Origin: Planctomicrobium piriforme
Lineage (GTDB): Bacteria; Planctomycetota; Planctomycetia; Planctomycetales; Planctomycetaceae
Reading direction: 5' to 3'
Assembly: GCF_900113665.1 (NCBI RefSeq)
Contig: NZ_FOQD01000007.1
Coordinates: 1-64,000, forward strand
DNA: 64,000 nt
The notes under the pieces were generated by a model, which made no database searches, had not been told where the DNA came from, and saw only the letters and a list, made by a program, of their open reading frames with translations. Made by a program: the position numbers and the translations under genes. Shown here piece by piece: positions 41,983-51,349 of this stretch (position 1 is the stretch's first letter; each line of letters opens with the position of its first letter).

Positions 41983-43164
41983 ATGCCCATGACTCCGTTT
42001 GACTTCGATTCCCGGACGCGCGTGTTGTTTGGCGCGGGGACGCTCGACCGTCTGGGAGAGATGGCTCGCGAAATCGGCGGCAAGCATGCCCTGCTGGTGA
42101 CTGACCCTGGTCTCAAGGCCGCCGGACACGAACAACGGGCCATCGACCGGTTGAATGCTGCCGGCCTGAAGATTTCTCTGTTCGACGACGTGCATCCCAA
42201 TCCGACCACGATCGATATCGAACGGGGGGTCGCCTTTGCCCGGCCGCTGAATGTGGATTTACTGATCGGTCTCGGCGGCGGCAGCAGCATGGACTGCGCC
42301 AAAGGGATCAACTTCCTGCTGACCAACGGCGGCCGGATGCAGGACTACAGGGGAACCGGCAAGGCGACGAAGCCGATGCTTCCCCTGATTGCCGTGCCGA
42401 CGACGGCCGGCACCGGCAGCGAAGCGCAGTCTTATGCGGTCATTTCGGATGCCGAGACGCACATGAAGATGGCCTGCGGCGACAAGAAAGCTCTGGCACG
42501 CGTTGCCATCCTTGATCCGGAACTGACGGTGACGATGCCGTTCAGCGTGACGGCGGCAACCGGCGTGGACGCCCTGAGTCATGCCGTCGAAACGATTGTT
42601 ACGAAAAAGCGGAATCCGGTCTCACAGATGTTCAGCCGTCAGGCATGGCAGCTCCTGTCACAATCACTCGCCACGGTGCTGAGCGAACCAGAGAATGTGA
42701 CGGCGCGGGGAGCGATGCAGTTGGGAGCGTACTTTGCCGGCGCGGCAATTGAGAATTCGATGCTGGGGGCGACACATGCCCTCGCGAACCCGTTATCGGC
42801 CCACTTCGATCTCGTGCATGGCATTGCAGTGGGAGTGCTGTTGCCGTTTGTGGTGCAGTACAATGCCCGAGACGACCAGGCTCGGGCGACCTATCTTGAG
42901 CTGGCGAGTCTGGCTGGAATTGAATCGGATTCGGAAGCAAAAACGATTCAGCAGCTCGTCGAACTTTTGAGAAAATTGACGAGCGAATCGGCCGGTCAGC
43001 CGCTGACGCTGGGCGAGTGCGATGTTTCACGCGAGATGTTGCCGAAGATGGCGGATGAAGCGGCACAACAATGGACAGGGCAGTTCAATCCTCGACCGGT
43101 GACTGCCCAGTCGTTGCTGGAGATTTATCAATGCGCGTTCGATGGGACCGACGTCACTTTCTGA
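41983..43164 (+). CDS. Iron-containing alcohol dehydrogenase
   Basis: The group III Fe-dependent alcohol dehydrogenase fold is shown by VLFGAGTLDRLGEMAREIG, VDLLIGLGGGSSMDCAKGIN (NAD-binding), PLIAVPTTAGTGSEAQSYAV, MPFSVTAATGVDALSHAVE and the metal ligand region MLGATHALANPLSAHFDLVH. These enzymes interconvert alcohols and aldehydes with NAD(P). The length is about 393 residues. Two ATG codons (41983 and 41989) are possible and neither has a strong ribosome site; a TTG at 41956 is also open. Its 3' end overlaps the next gene by 34 bases. Substrate cannot be predicted. Confidence 0.93.
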   Translation: MPMTPFDFDSRTRVLFGAGTLDRLGEMAREIGGKHALLVTDPGLKAAGHEQRAIDRLNAAGLKISLFDDVHPNPTTIDIERGVAFARPLNVDLLIGLGGGSSMDCAKGINFLLTNGGRMQDYRGTGKATKPMLPLIAVPTTAGTGSEAQSYAVISDAETHMKMACGDKKALARVAILDPELTVTMPFSVTAATGVDALSHAVETIVTKKRNPVSQMFSRQAWQLLSQSLATVLSEPENVTARGAMQLGAYFAGAAIENSMLGATHALANPLSAHFDLVHGIAVGVLLPFVVQYNARDDQARATYLELASLAGIESDSEAKTIQQLVELLRKLTSESAGQPLTLGECDVSREMLPKMADEAAQQWTGQFNPRPVTAQSLLEIYQCAFDGTDVTF

Positions 43165-44321
43165 AGCAGGCTGCTGTCGCCGCCGGCGCCTGGGGGGCGG
43201 CACCCTTGTTCTTCAGCCGCAAAGTGCAGGCGGCTGATGCTGCCCCTGCTTTGAACACCTGGGCGTCCTTTCGCAATGGCCCGCAGAACTGGGGGATCGC
43301 TGCTGGAACGCTGCCGGAAAAGCTCGAATTGAAGTGGGAAGTCACGACACCGGACGGCACGGCATCAACGGCGGTGATCGCCGACGGCCGCGTCTACATG
43401 GGGACGCTCAGCGGCGACCTGTTGTGTCTGCAATTGAGCGACGGCAAAGAAGTGTGGCGCTACAAGTCGGTCGAGAAGGTCGAAGAGAACAGTTTCGCGC
43501 CGGGGTTCAATGCCGCGGCGGCGCTCGACGAGCAGCACATTTACATTGGCGACGATCAGGGGACGTTCCATGCCGTGGATCGCATGACGGGCAAAAAGGC
43601 CTGGCTGGCGGCGACGGATGGAGAGATCGTGGGGGGCGCACAGGTCATCGGCGGCAAGGTGATCTTCGGTTCCCATGACGGTCATCTGTATTGTCATCAG
43701 GCGGCCAGCGGCGAACGGGTCTGGGCAGTGGAAACGCATGGCCCGGTGAATGCGACTCCTTGCCTGGCTGGGAAGTACACGTTCACGACGGGCTGCGATC
43801 AGCCCGTGCTACGGGTGATCGACATCGAAAAAGGGGAGCAGTCTTCGGAAGTGTCGCTCAAGTCGTTGCTGATTGCAGCGGCGACGGTGCGGGATGACAT
43901 TCTGTATTTCGGGACTGATAACGGCTCAGTCTCAGCGCTCGACTGGCAGAAGAAGCAATTCGTCTGGGAATTCTCGGTGCCGAACCGAGATCAGCAAATT
44001 CAATCCTCGCCGGCCGTGACGGAGGAGTTCGTGATCATCGGCAGCCGCGATAAGCAGTTGTATTGCCTGGACCGCAATACAGGCGTGTTGCGGTGGAGCT
44101 TTCAGTGCCGGGCGAAGATCGACTCTTCACCCGTGGTTGTGGGCGATCGGGTCTATTTTGGCGCGTCGGATCGGAACCTGTATGGGGTCACGCTGGCAGA
44201 CGGCAAAGAGGCGTTCAAACAAAACGTGAAGCAGTCGGTCACAGGGTCGCCGGCCGTGGCCGAGGGGCGGCTGGTGATTGGCACCGATTCGACCAATGGG
44301 CAAATTCTCTGCTTTGGGTAA
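43131..44321 (+). CDS. Tat-exported PQQ-like beta-propeller protein
   Basis: A twin-arginine signal is seen (WDRRHFLKQAAVAAGAWGAA, with AADA before the mature part), so the protein is exported folded. The rest consists of WD/PQQ-like repeats, each a strand set ending in a tryptophan-docking GxxxW, for example MTGKKAWLAATDGEI, ASGERVWAVETHGPV and NTGVLRWSFQC. ATG 43131 has GGAG upstream and lies inside the alcohol dehydrogenase gene, so translation may be coupled. Members include quinoprotein dehydrogenases and BamB-like scaffolds; no PQQ ligands can be assigned here, so a scaffold role is as likely as an enzyme. No partner gene is recognised. Confidence 0.85.
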   Translation: MRVRWDRRHFLKQAAVAAGAWGAAPLFFSRKVQAADAAPALNTWASFRNGPQNWGIAAGTLPEKLELKWEVTTPDGTASTAVIADGRVYMGTLSGDLLCLQLSDGKEVWRYKSVEKVEENSFAPGFNAAAALDEQHIYIGDDQGTFHAVDRMTGKKAWLAATDGEIVGGAQVIGGKVIFGSHDGHLYCHQAASGERVWAVETHGPVNATPCLAGKYTFTTGCDQPVLRVIDIEKGEQSSEVSLKSLLIAAATVRDDILYFGTDNGSVSALDWQKKQFVWEFSVPNRDQQIQSSPAVTEEFVIIGSRDKQLYCLDRNTGVLRWSFQCRAKIDSSPVVVGDRVYFGASDRNLYGVTLADGKEAFKQNVKQSVTGSPAVAEGRLVIGTDSTNGQILCFG

Positions 44322-44377
44322 CCGGATGCTGTTTGTGATTCGCAGAAGTCTCACGATCTGATGGAAGGGGAGCATCA

Positions 44378-44860
44378 ATGTCCGCTGCGTCGTCTGTGAT
44401 TCAACCGTCGCGTTATGAAGACTCTCCGGAACTGCTGGTCGCGGGCGTGAACCGAACATATACGATGGAGAATCGCGGCGGGATTCCGCAGCAATGGGAC
44501 GAATTCGCGCCGCGGCTGGGCACGATTCCAGGCCAGGTCGGCCGCAACGCGTATGGAGTCTGCTGGAACTTCACTCCGGACTTCGGCTTCGACTATCTGA
44601 CAGGCATCGAGATCTACGGGAATGAATTGCCGCCGGACTTCACGACAGTCTCGTTGCCGGCGGGACGTTATGCGGTCTTCACGCACGATGGCCCGATCTC
44701 CACCTTTCCGAAGACGATCTCCGCTATCTGGAGCGACTGGGCGCCGACAGTGACGGACATTGCGCATGGCTCCCCCTGCTTTGAGCGGTACACCGCCGAG
44801 TTCGATCCGGCGACCGGGCGCGGGACTGAAGTCTGGGTTCCTCTGATATCGCCTGCGTGA
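44378..44860 (+). CDS. GyrI-like/AraC effector-binding domain protein
   Basis: The 160-residue product matches the small-molecule-binding (GyrI-like) domain found at the end of AraC-type regulators and as a stand-alone protein: IPQQWDEFAPRLGTIPGQVG, YGVCWNFTPDFGFDYLTGIE, LPAGRYAVFTHDGPISTFPK and TEVWVPL at the end. No helix-turn-helix is present. GGAAGGGG precedes the ATG. It follows the PQQ-like gene by 56 bases on the same strand. Stand-alone members sense or sequester hydrophobic cations; a ligand is not known here. Confidence 0.88.
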   Translation: MSAASSVIQPSRYEDSPELLVAGVNRTYTMENRGGIPQQWDEFAPRLGTIPGQVGRNAYGVCWNFTPDFGFDYLTGIEIYGNELPPDFTTVSLPAGRYAVFTHDGPISTFPKTISAIWSDWAPTVTDIAHGSPCFERYTAEFDPATGRGTEVWVPLISPA

Positions 44861-45032
44861 CGTGCTGCGATGGATTCTTCGCAGGTCGTTTCTCTTCGAC
44901 TCGAACGTCGTGCTCTCAGTCGCATGACATTCGCGGCGTCCTTGTTTCCAAAGCTCTATTCAAGAGCGATGACGCACGTTACAAGACACGGAGTCCGGCG
45001 AATCCATTCTTTCCTGCAGACAGGTTCATCCG

Positions 45033-46205
45033 ATGCGCGCGTTCGCGGAGAGCATCGTCGCGACCGTGCGTCATCCGCTGGTGATCCTGGATCAGGATCT
45101 GAAGATCGTCTCGGCGAATCCCAGCTTCTATCGCGCGTTTCTGCTGACCCCTGAAGAATGCCTGGGGCGGCGCTGGTACGACCTGCAGAACGGAACCTGG
45201 AACAATCCCCAGTTTCGCACGCTGCTGGAAGAAATCATTCCGCACGACGGCGAAATTTCTGATTACGAGATCGAGCAGGAACTGCCTGACCAGGGGCGTC
45301 GCCTTCTCGTGATGAACGCCCGTCGCGTGCAACGGGCGGACGACGGTCTGCAAATGGTGCTGGTTTCCATCGAAGATCTGACAGTTCAACGGATGGCCCA
45401 GGCCGAACTGCGGCGTCTCAATCAGCATCTCGAACGCCGCGTGGCCGAGCGGACGCGATGTCTGGAAGAGTCCAACTACGCGTTGCAGGTTGCCAATGAG
45501 GAACTCGAGTCGTTCTGCTACTCCGTCTCGCACGATTTGCGGACGCCGTTACGGGCGGTCGATGGCTTCAGCCGGGAACTGCTGCACGGGTATGCCGATG
45601 CGCTCGATGACCGGGGGCGGCATTACCTGAACCGGGTCCGGGCCGGCGCGCAGCACATGGGACAACTGATCGACGATCTGCTGGATCTCTCCCGGGTGGG
45701 CCGCAGCGAAATGCATTGCCAGATGGTCGACCTGTCGACTCTGGCCGGAAACGTGATTCAAGAGCTGCGTCAGATCGAGCCGGAACGGCGCGTCGACGTG
45801 CTGATTCAGCCTGGTTTGCTGGGATATTGCGATCCCAAGCTGATTCATCTGGTGCTGGAAAACCTGATCGGTAATGCCTGGAAGTTCACGGGGAAGAAAG
45901 AGCAGGCCACGATTGAATTCGGCCGCGCGACGGCGATTGGAGAAATTCCGACATTTTTTGTGGCAGATAATGGCGCAGGATTCGACATGGCATTTGTCGA
46001 CAAGCTTTTCGGACCTTTCCAGCGACTGCACTCCGCACACGAATTTCCCGGAACCGGCATCGGCCTGGCGACCGTCAGGCGGGTGATTCACCGTCATCAG
46101 GGAGAGGTGTGGGCCGAAGGGGTGATCGGCGATGGAGCCCGCGTGTCATTTACCCTGCCAGAGCAGTCCCCACACCATGCAACAGAAATCGATTCTGCTG
46201 GTTGA
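45033..46205 (+). CDS. PAS-domain sensor histidine kinase
   Basis: An N-terminal PAS domain (about residues 10-125; VRHPLVILDQDLKIVSANPS) is joined by a short coiled coil to a HisKA domain with the phosphorylated His167 in SVSHDLRTPLRAVDGF. The HATPase domain has N box ENLIGNAWKFT, G1 VADNGAGF and G2 HEFPGTGIGLATVRRV. No transmembrane segment, so the sensor is cytoplasmic. The end overlaps the start of a single-domain response regulator by 29 bases, which makes the two a likely phospho-pair. The PAS ligand is not evident. The sequence resembles the kinase half of bacteriophytochrome-type sensors. Confidence 0.93.
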   Translation: MRAFAESIVATVRHPLVILDQDLKIVSANPSFYRAFLLTPEECLGRRWYDLQNGTWNNPQFRTLLEEIIPHDGEISDYEIEQELPDQGRRLLVMNARRVQRADDGLQMVLVSIEDLTVQRMAQAELRRLNQHLERRVAERTRCLEESNYALQVANEELESFCYSVSHDLRTPLRAVDGFSRELLHGYADALDDRGRHYLNRVRAGAQHMGQLIDDLLDLSRVGRSEMHCQMVDLSTLAGNVIQELRQIEPERRVDVLIQPGLLGYCDPKLIHLVLENLIGNAWKFTGKKEQATIEFGRATAIGEIPTFFVADNGAGFDMAFVDKLFGPFQRLHSAHEFPGTGIGLATVRRVIHRHQGEVWAEGVIGDGARVSFTLPEQSPHHATEIDSAG

Positions 46206-46626
46206 AGACAATCCAGACGACGCGGAGCTGGCATCGCTGGCCTTTGCCCGCGGCGGACTGGTGAATCAGCTTGTCGTCGTGGGGGATGGAGTCGAGGCGC
46301 TGGATTACCTGTTCAAGCCGGGGGCGGATGGCCGTCTGGCTGATCTGCCGCAGATTGTGCTGCTCGATTTGAAGCTTCCGAGATTGAACGGACTCGAGGT
46401 GCTGCAGCGTATCCGGTCCGAACCCCGGACAAAGCGCTTGCCGGTCGTGATTCTGACTTCATCCGGAGAAGAGGAAGACCTGATTCGGGGTTACGACCTG
46501 GGGGCGAACAGTTACGTCCGCAAGCCGGTTGATTTCGAACAATTTCTGTTTGCAGCCCAGCAGCTGCAATTGTACTGGCTGGTCTTGAACGAACCGCCGC
46601 CGCGGGATCCCTCATGCGCTCCCTGA
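46177..46626 (+). CDS. Single-domain response regulator (Rcp1-like)
   Basis: The 149-residue receiver domain has acidic pair Glu10-Asp11 in ILLVEDNPDDAELA, phosphoacceptor Asp64 in VLLDLKLPRLNG, the TSSGEEEDL switch and lysine in YVRKPVDFEQF. No output domain follows. The form with extended loops (YLFKPGADGRLADLPQ) is typical of regulators paired with phytochrome-type kinases. It begins inside the upstream kinase gene and ends inside the start of the hybrid kinase gene, so all three are coupled. It may carry phosphate between them. Confidence 0.93.
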   Translation: MQQKSILLVEDNPDDAELASLAFARGGLVNQLVVVGDGVEALDYLFKPGADGRLADLPQIVLLDLKLPRLNGLEVLQRIRSEPRTKRLPVVILTSSGEEEDLIRGYDLGANSYVRKPVDFEQFLFAAQQLQLYWLVLNEPPPRDPSCAP

Positions 46627-49600
46627 GCATTCTTCTCATCGAAGATTCCGCGGACGACGCCGAATTGCTGCTGCTCGAACTGCGGCGGTTTGGTTTCGAC
46701 GTCGCCGTATGCCGCGTCAGCAGTGTGGAAGAGTTGCAAAAGGCGCTGGCCGGGGGCGTCTTCGATCTCGTGCTGGCCGACTATTCCATGCCCGGCCTGA
46801 AGGCGGAAACGGCCCTGCAGGTTGTGCAGCAGTCCGCTTCCGATCTCTCTTTCGTCATCGTGTCCGGTACCGTGGGGGAAGAGACGGCCGTGGCGATGAT
46901 GCGGGCCGGGGCCAGCGACTATGTGCTGAAAGGTCGCCTGCAGCGGATCGGCCCGATTATCGAACGGGAACTCAAAGTCACCCAAAGCCGCCGTTCGCGG
47001 CGCATCGCCGAGCAGCAGATTCGAGAACTGGCCGCGATTGTCCGCTCATCTGATGATGCCATCATCAGCCATGATCTGCAGGGAACCATCACGAGCTGGA
47101 ATCCCGGGGCCGAACGCCTGTTAGGAATGTCGTCGGCCCAGGCGGCGGGTCAAAACATCTCGATTCTTTCTACGATCCTGAAAGGTGCTGATCTCAAAGC
47201 ATCGCTATCACGACTTCAGGCCGGTGAAGCTGTCGAACGTCTGGAAACGGAATGGCGAAAACACGACGGCAGCGGTGTTGAGGTCGCGTTGACCATTTCT
47301 CCCCTGCACGATGAAGAGGGCGCCATCTCGGGAGTTTCGATCATTGCGCGGGACATCACCGAGCGCCTCCGGCAGCAGCAGGCACTTGAACGGAGTGAAG
47401 CCTGGCACCGGTTGCTGGTCGAATCGTTTCCGCACGTCATCTGGATGGCGGCGCCGGGAGGAGACGCGGACTATCTCAATCGACTCGGCGAAGAACGGCT
47501 GGGAGTCGCGGCCGATTCGATCTCAGCAATGAAGTGGCTCGATCTCGTGCATTCAGAAGATCGCGCACGAGCTCGGGAGGCCTGGTGTGCAGCGGTCAAG
47601 TCAGAGTCGATTTATCGCACCGAATATCGGGTTCGCGTCGCCGATGGGAGTTATCGCTGGTATCTCTCGCAGGCGGTCCCGCTTCGTCCTGACGGGGGTG
47701 CAGTGCAACGCTGGGTGGGCACCTGGACCGACATCGACGACTTCCGCCGTGCCGATGCGGCACTTACTCGAACCGCGGACCTGCTGAATGCGGTGGCGGA
47801 AAGCAGTCCCGACGCCATCTTCGTTAAAGACCTGGAGGGGCGATATCTGTTGATCAACCCGGCCGCCGCGCGGTTCATGGGTCATCGAGCCGAGGACATT
47901 CTGGGCAAGGAGGATGACAGCTTTTTCAGTCCTGCTGACGCCGCTTTAATCGGGCACAATGATCGCCGGGTGATGGAGACCGGACGCCAGGAAACGAGCG
48001 AGGAAGAACTGACTTCCGCCGGCGGCAGACGGGTTTATCTCGCCACCAAGTTTCCCTACCGGGATCGAGACGGCAAGATTTCGGGCCTAGTCGGCATTTC
48101 CCGCGACATTACCGACCGCAAGCATGTCGAGGCGGCGCTGCGGGACAGTGAAGAACGCTTTCGAACGTTCATGGACCATAGTCCGGCGCTGGCCTGGATC
48201 ACCGACGAAGATGGCCGGCTGATCTACGTCAACGCGACGTACTCGCGCATCGTGAAGCTCAATGCTCCGGCGCCCGAGGGCCTGTCCATGTTCGATCTTT
48301 TCCCCCGAGAGATCGCCGAGGTGTACCTGCAGAACATTCGTAAGGTCATCGCCGCCGGTCGCGTGGTGGAAGCGATTGAACCAGGCATTCGTCTGGATGG
48401 AACCCCCTGCGAGTTTCTGGTGTACAAATTCCCGCTCCCGTCGGTGGATGGACCGGCGCTGGTGGGGGGCATGGCGCTCGACATTACTGATCGTAAACGG
48501 ACGGAAGAAGCGCTGCTGTTACGCGATCGTGCGATTGGCGCGGCGACCCAGGGGATTCTCATCACCGACCCCTTGCAGGAGGACAACCCGATTACGTTCG
48601 TGAGTCCCGGTTTTGAACGGCTGACCGGTTACTCGGCGGATGAGGTGCTGGGCCGAAACTGCCGTTTCCTGCAAGGCGCAAAAACCGATCCTTCCGCGAA
48701 GCTGCGGATTCGCAAGGCGCTCCGCGCAGGGCAGGCGATCTCGCTCGAAATCCTGAATTATCGCAAGAACGGACAACCGTTCTGGAATGCACTCTCGGTC
48801 TCGCCCGTGCATGATGCAAAAGGCAAGCTGACGCATTTTATCGGCGTGCAGACCGACGTGACCGAGCGTCGGCAGCTCGAAGAACAGGTCCGCGGTTCGC
48901 AGAAAATGGAAGCGGTCGGACAACTGGCCGGGGGAATTGCCCATGACTTCAATAACTTTCTGACGGTGATCAACGGCTACAGCGACGTGTTGCTGCAGAC
49001 ATTGCCGACGAATAGTCCGATTCGGGAGACGATGCTGCAGATCCGCAAGGCGGGCGAGCGGTCGGCTGATCTCACCAATCAACTGTTGACGTTCAGCCGC
49101 CGTCAGATGTTTTCTCCCCGGATTGTCGATCTCAATGCCGTCCTCATCGATTCGCGGAGAATGCTGCGCCAGATCGTCGGAGAAGACGTCGAGTTTGTGA
49201 TCAATCTGGAACCGAAGCTCGAATCGATCTGGGCCGACCCTGGGCAGTTGCAGCAGTTGTTGATGAATCTGGTCGTCAATGCCCGTGACGCCATGCCGGC
49301 GGGAGGGCGACTGACGCTGGAAACGGCCAATGTGCTCGTCGATGAGACGTTTGCCGAGAGCCGGCCGGACGCCAGCGTCGGGCCGTATGTCATGCTCACG
49401 ATGAGCGATACCGGAACGGGAATGTCGCAGGAAGTGCTAGCGCGGGCCTTCGATCCATTCTTTACCACCAAGCCGTCCGGCAAGGGGACGGGGCTGGGTC
49501 TGGCGGTCGTCCATGGGATCGTGCGGCAGTCCGACGGTTTCATCGCACTCGACAGCGCCGTCGGCAAGGGGACAGTGTTCCGGATCTTCTTGCCTGTTGC

Positions 49601-50030
49601 TCAGGCGGTCGAAGGGGACTCGGTGGAAGTCACCAGCGTGATTCCCTCGGTCAGGGGGAGCGAAACGATTCTACTGGTGGAAGATGATGACGGCGTGCGC
49701 GGGCTTTCCCGACAGATCCTGGCCGCACATGGATTCACCGTGCTGGAAGCTGCTCACGGAGAAGAGGCGCTCACCGTCGCAAAGAAATTCACGGGCGAAA
49801 TTCATCTGCTGGTGACGGACGTCGTCATGCCGGGTTTATCAGGGGGCAAGCTGGCCGAACAACTGCTGCAGAACCGGCCTGACATGCAGGTGCTGTTCGT
49901 TTCAGGGTACGCCGACGATGCCGTTGTGCGGCACGGGGTCTTGCACGAGTTGGTTCACTTCCTGCAGAAGCCGTTCGCACCCGCCGCTCTCGCGATGAAG
50001 GCTCGAGAAGCGCTCGATACACGGCTCTGA
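46614..50030 (+). CDS. Multi-PAS hybrid histidine kinase with LOV-type domain
   Basis: The 1138 residues read REC, about five PAS domains, HisKA, HATPase and a second REC. The first receiver has Asp56 in LVLADYSMPG. Successive PAS domains begin near residues 140, 260, 385, 510 and 640. The last, next to the kinase, has GRNCRFLQG with Cys683 and ITFVSPGFERLTGYSADEVL, the signature of flavin-binding LOV domains, followed by NYRKNGQPFWNALSVSPV. The phosphorylated His777 lies in GGIAHDFNNFLTVING. The N, G1 and G2 boxes follow (LMNLVVNARDAM, MSDTGTGMS, GKGTGLGLAVVHG). The C-terminal receiver has LLVTDVVMPG. The start overlaps the preceding regulator. Blue-light sensing is likely if flavin binds. 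Confidence 0.92.
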   Translation: MRSLSILLIEDSADDAELLLLELRRFGFDVAVCRVSSVEELQKALAGGVFDLVLADYSMPGLKAETALQVVQQSASDLSFVIVSGTVGEETAVAMMRAGASDYVLKGRLQRIGPIIERELKVTQSRRSRRIAEQQIRELAAIVRSSDDAIISHDLQGTITSWNPGAERLLGMSSAQAAGQNISILSTILKGADLKASLSRLQAGEAVERLETEWRKHDGSGVEVALTISPLHDEEGAISGVSIIARDITERLRQQQALERSEAWHRLLVESFPHVIWMAAPGGDADYLNRLGEERLGVAADSISAMKWLDLVHSEDRARAREAWCAAVKSESIYRTEYRVRVADGSYRWYLSQAVPLRPDGGAVQRWVGTWTDIDDFRRADAALTRTADLLNAVAESSPDAIFVKDLEGRYLLINPAAARFMGHRAEDILGKEDDSFFSPADAALIGHNDRRVMETGRQETSEEELTSAGGRRVYLATKFPYRDRDGKISGLVGISRDITDRKHVEAALRDSEERFRTFMDHSPALAWITDEDGRLIYVNATYSRIVKLNAPAPEGLSMFDLFPREIAEVYLQNIRKVIAAGRVVEAIEPGIRLDGTPCEFLVYKFPLPSVDGPALVGGMALDITDRKRTEEALLLRDRAIGAATQGILITDPLQEDNPITFVSPGFERLTGYSADEVLGRNCRFLQGAKTDPSAKLRIRKALRAGQAISLEILNYRKNGQPFWNALSVSPVHDAKGKLTHFIGVQTDVTERRQLEEQVRGSQKMEAVGQLAGGIAHDFNNFLTVINGYSDVLLQTLPTNSPIRETMLQIRKAGERSADLTNQLLTFSRRQMFSPRIVDLNAVLIDSRRMLRQIVGEDVEFVINLEPKLESIWADPGQLQQLLMNLVVNARDAMPAGGRLTLETANVLVDETFAESRPDASVGPYVMLTMSDTGTGMSQEVLARAFDPFFTTKPSGKGTGLGLAVVHGIVRQSDGFIALDSAVGKGTVFRIFLPVAQAVEGDSVEVTSVIPSVRGSETILLVEDDDGVRGLSRQILAAHGFTVLEAAHGEEALTVAKKFTGEIHLLVTDVVMPGLSGGKLAEQLLQNRPDMQVLFVSGYADDAVVRHGVLHELVHFLQKPFAPAALAMKAREALDTRL

Positions 50031-50420
50031 CCGGGCCTCGAGAATGGCTTGAAGTTCCCGCGGCGGGAGTTCGAGCTGGACGGCCGGGCCGGCGAGTTTT
50101 TTGGCCCGGCGCAGCACCTGCCGCGCCTGGCGTTCGATGAGCGCCGAGCGGACCGCCCTTTGATGACGGATCTTCTGGCTGAGCCGCCGTTCAAGCAGGG
50201 CTGTCTGGACCATGAGTTGATGCGTCCAGACCAAGGATTCCCGCCAGCCCCCGAGGAGATAGTGTGCCAGTCCGAGTGCGCCCGCGAGAAAGACATACGG
50301 GCGCAGCTCGGATGGCAAATCTTCCCCGAGTCCCATGCCGAACAAGACGGCCGCCAGCAGCGCGATGGCAAACCGGGAAATCAGTTTTGGATCAGAAGTC
50401 GGCGTTGTGGGTGAGAGCAC
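49902..50420 (-). CDS. Membrane protein of unknown function, antisense-overlapping the kinase 3' end
   Basis: The 172-residue frame has two hydrophobic segments (FAIALLAAVLFGMGLG and YVFLAGALGLAHYLLGGW) followed by a basic helical stretch (LERRLSQKIRHQRAVRSALI). The last 129 bases are antisense to the end of the hybrid kinase gene, so the last 42 or so codons may be accidental. The kinase is certain; this gene is supported mainly by composition and by the absence of any alternative in 50031-50420. It has no family I recognise. Confidence 0.55.
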   Translation of the reverse strand: MLSPTTPTSDPKLISRFAIALLAAVLFGMGLGEDLPSELRPYVFLAGALGLAHYLLGGWRESLVWTHQLMVQTALLERRLSQKIRHQRAVRSALIERQARQVLRRAKKLAGPAVQLELPPRELQAILEARSEPCIERFSSLHRESGGCERLLQEVNQLVQDPVPHNGIVGVP

Positions 50421-50592
50421 GGAAATCCCTTTTTACGACTCAAGTACAAAATGACTGATTGACTGGCGGCGGAGAAATCTGAGTAGTGCCTTGGAATGTT
50501 TCATTTCGATGCAGTTCCTCCTTGGCATTGGCCGACAAAACTCCGATAACAACGCTATGTAGGAAGGGCCTTTAGGCAGGAATTGACGTTCC

Positions 50593-51282
50593 ATGTCAGA
50601 CTCGCTCGGCGACCAGTCTCGAACGGACCGGGTTCCCCCCGGTGCGGCGGGCATCCGCGTCGTGATCGTCGACGACCATCGTCTCGTCGCGGAATCACTC
50701 GCCCGGATGCTCGGAATTGCCGACGATTTGCATGTCGTGGGCATCGCCAATAACGGGACCGAAGCGGTGGAAATGGCCCGATCCGCCGTGCCGGACCTCA
50801 TTCTGATGGATATCCAACTGCCGGATCGGAGCGGCTTCGATATCGCCGCTGACATTACGCGGCGGATGAAGTTCGTCAAGGTGCTGTTTCTGACTGGCAG
50901 CGTGGCCGAGCTGCATATTGAAATGACCTTGAAGTCCAAGGCTTCCGGTCTGCTGCGAAAGAATGTGTCGACGGCTTTTCTGATCGAAGCGATCCGCCGC
51001 GTGATGACCGGGGAACAGGTCTTCGACTTCGACACGGCGCAGATCGTCAAACGCAACGCTGACGGGGAAACGGCGACCAGACTGGGGGCATTGAGCCTGC
51101 GACGGCTGGAAGTTGCACGGCGGCTGGCCCTGGGGCAAAGCATCAAGGACATCGCCGAGCAACTGCATCTTTCGGAGAAAGCGGTCGACAGCCACAAGTA
51201 TCGCATCATGAAACAGCTCGACGTCCACGATCGGGTCGAGCTGGCGTTGCTCGCCGTGCGTGAAGGTCTCGTGCAGCCGTAA
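50593..51282 (+). CDS. NarL/FixJ-type response regulator
   Basis: A receiver domain (IRVVIVDDHRLVAESLARML; phosphoacceptor Asp73 in LILMDIQLPDRSG; Lys123) is joined to a LuxR-type helix-turn-helix (about residues 165-225) with RRLEVARRLALGQSIKDIAE and QLHLSEKAVDSHKYRIMKQL. It should bind DNA and control promoters. The gene is alone, 560 bases downstream of the kinase cluster and separated from it by a minus-strand gene; it could be the transcriptional output of that cluster, which otherwise lacks one. Confidence 0.93.
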   Translation: MSDSLGDQSRTDRVPPGAAGIRVVIVDDHRLVAESLARMLGIADDLHVVGIANNGTEAVEMARSAVPDLILMDIQLPDRSGFDIAADITRRMKFVKVLFLTGSVAELHIEMTLKSKASGLLRKNVSTAFLIEAIRRVMTGEQVFDFDTAQIVKRNADGETATRLGALSLRRLEVARRLALGQSIKDIAEQLHLSEKAVDSHKYRIMKQLDVHDRVELALLAVREGLVQP

Positions 51283-51349
51283 TTGATGCAGGACATGGGG
51301 TCGTACTGGTCTGGGTCAGGTTGTGTCGCGGGACTTCGCAAAAAAATCT

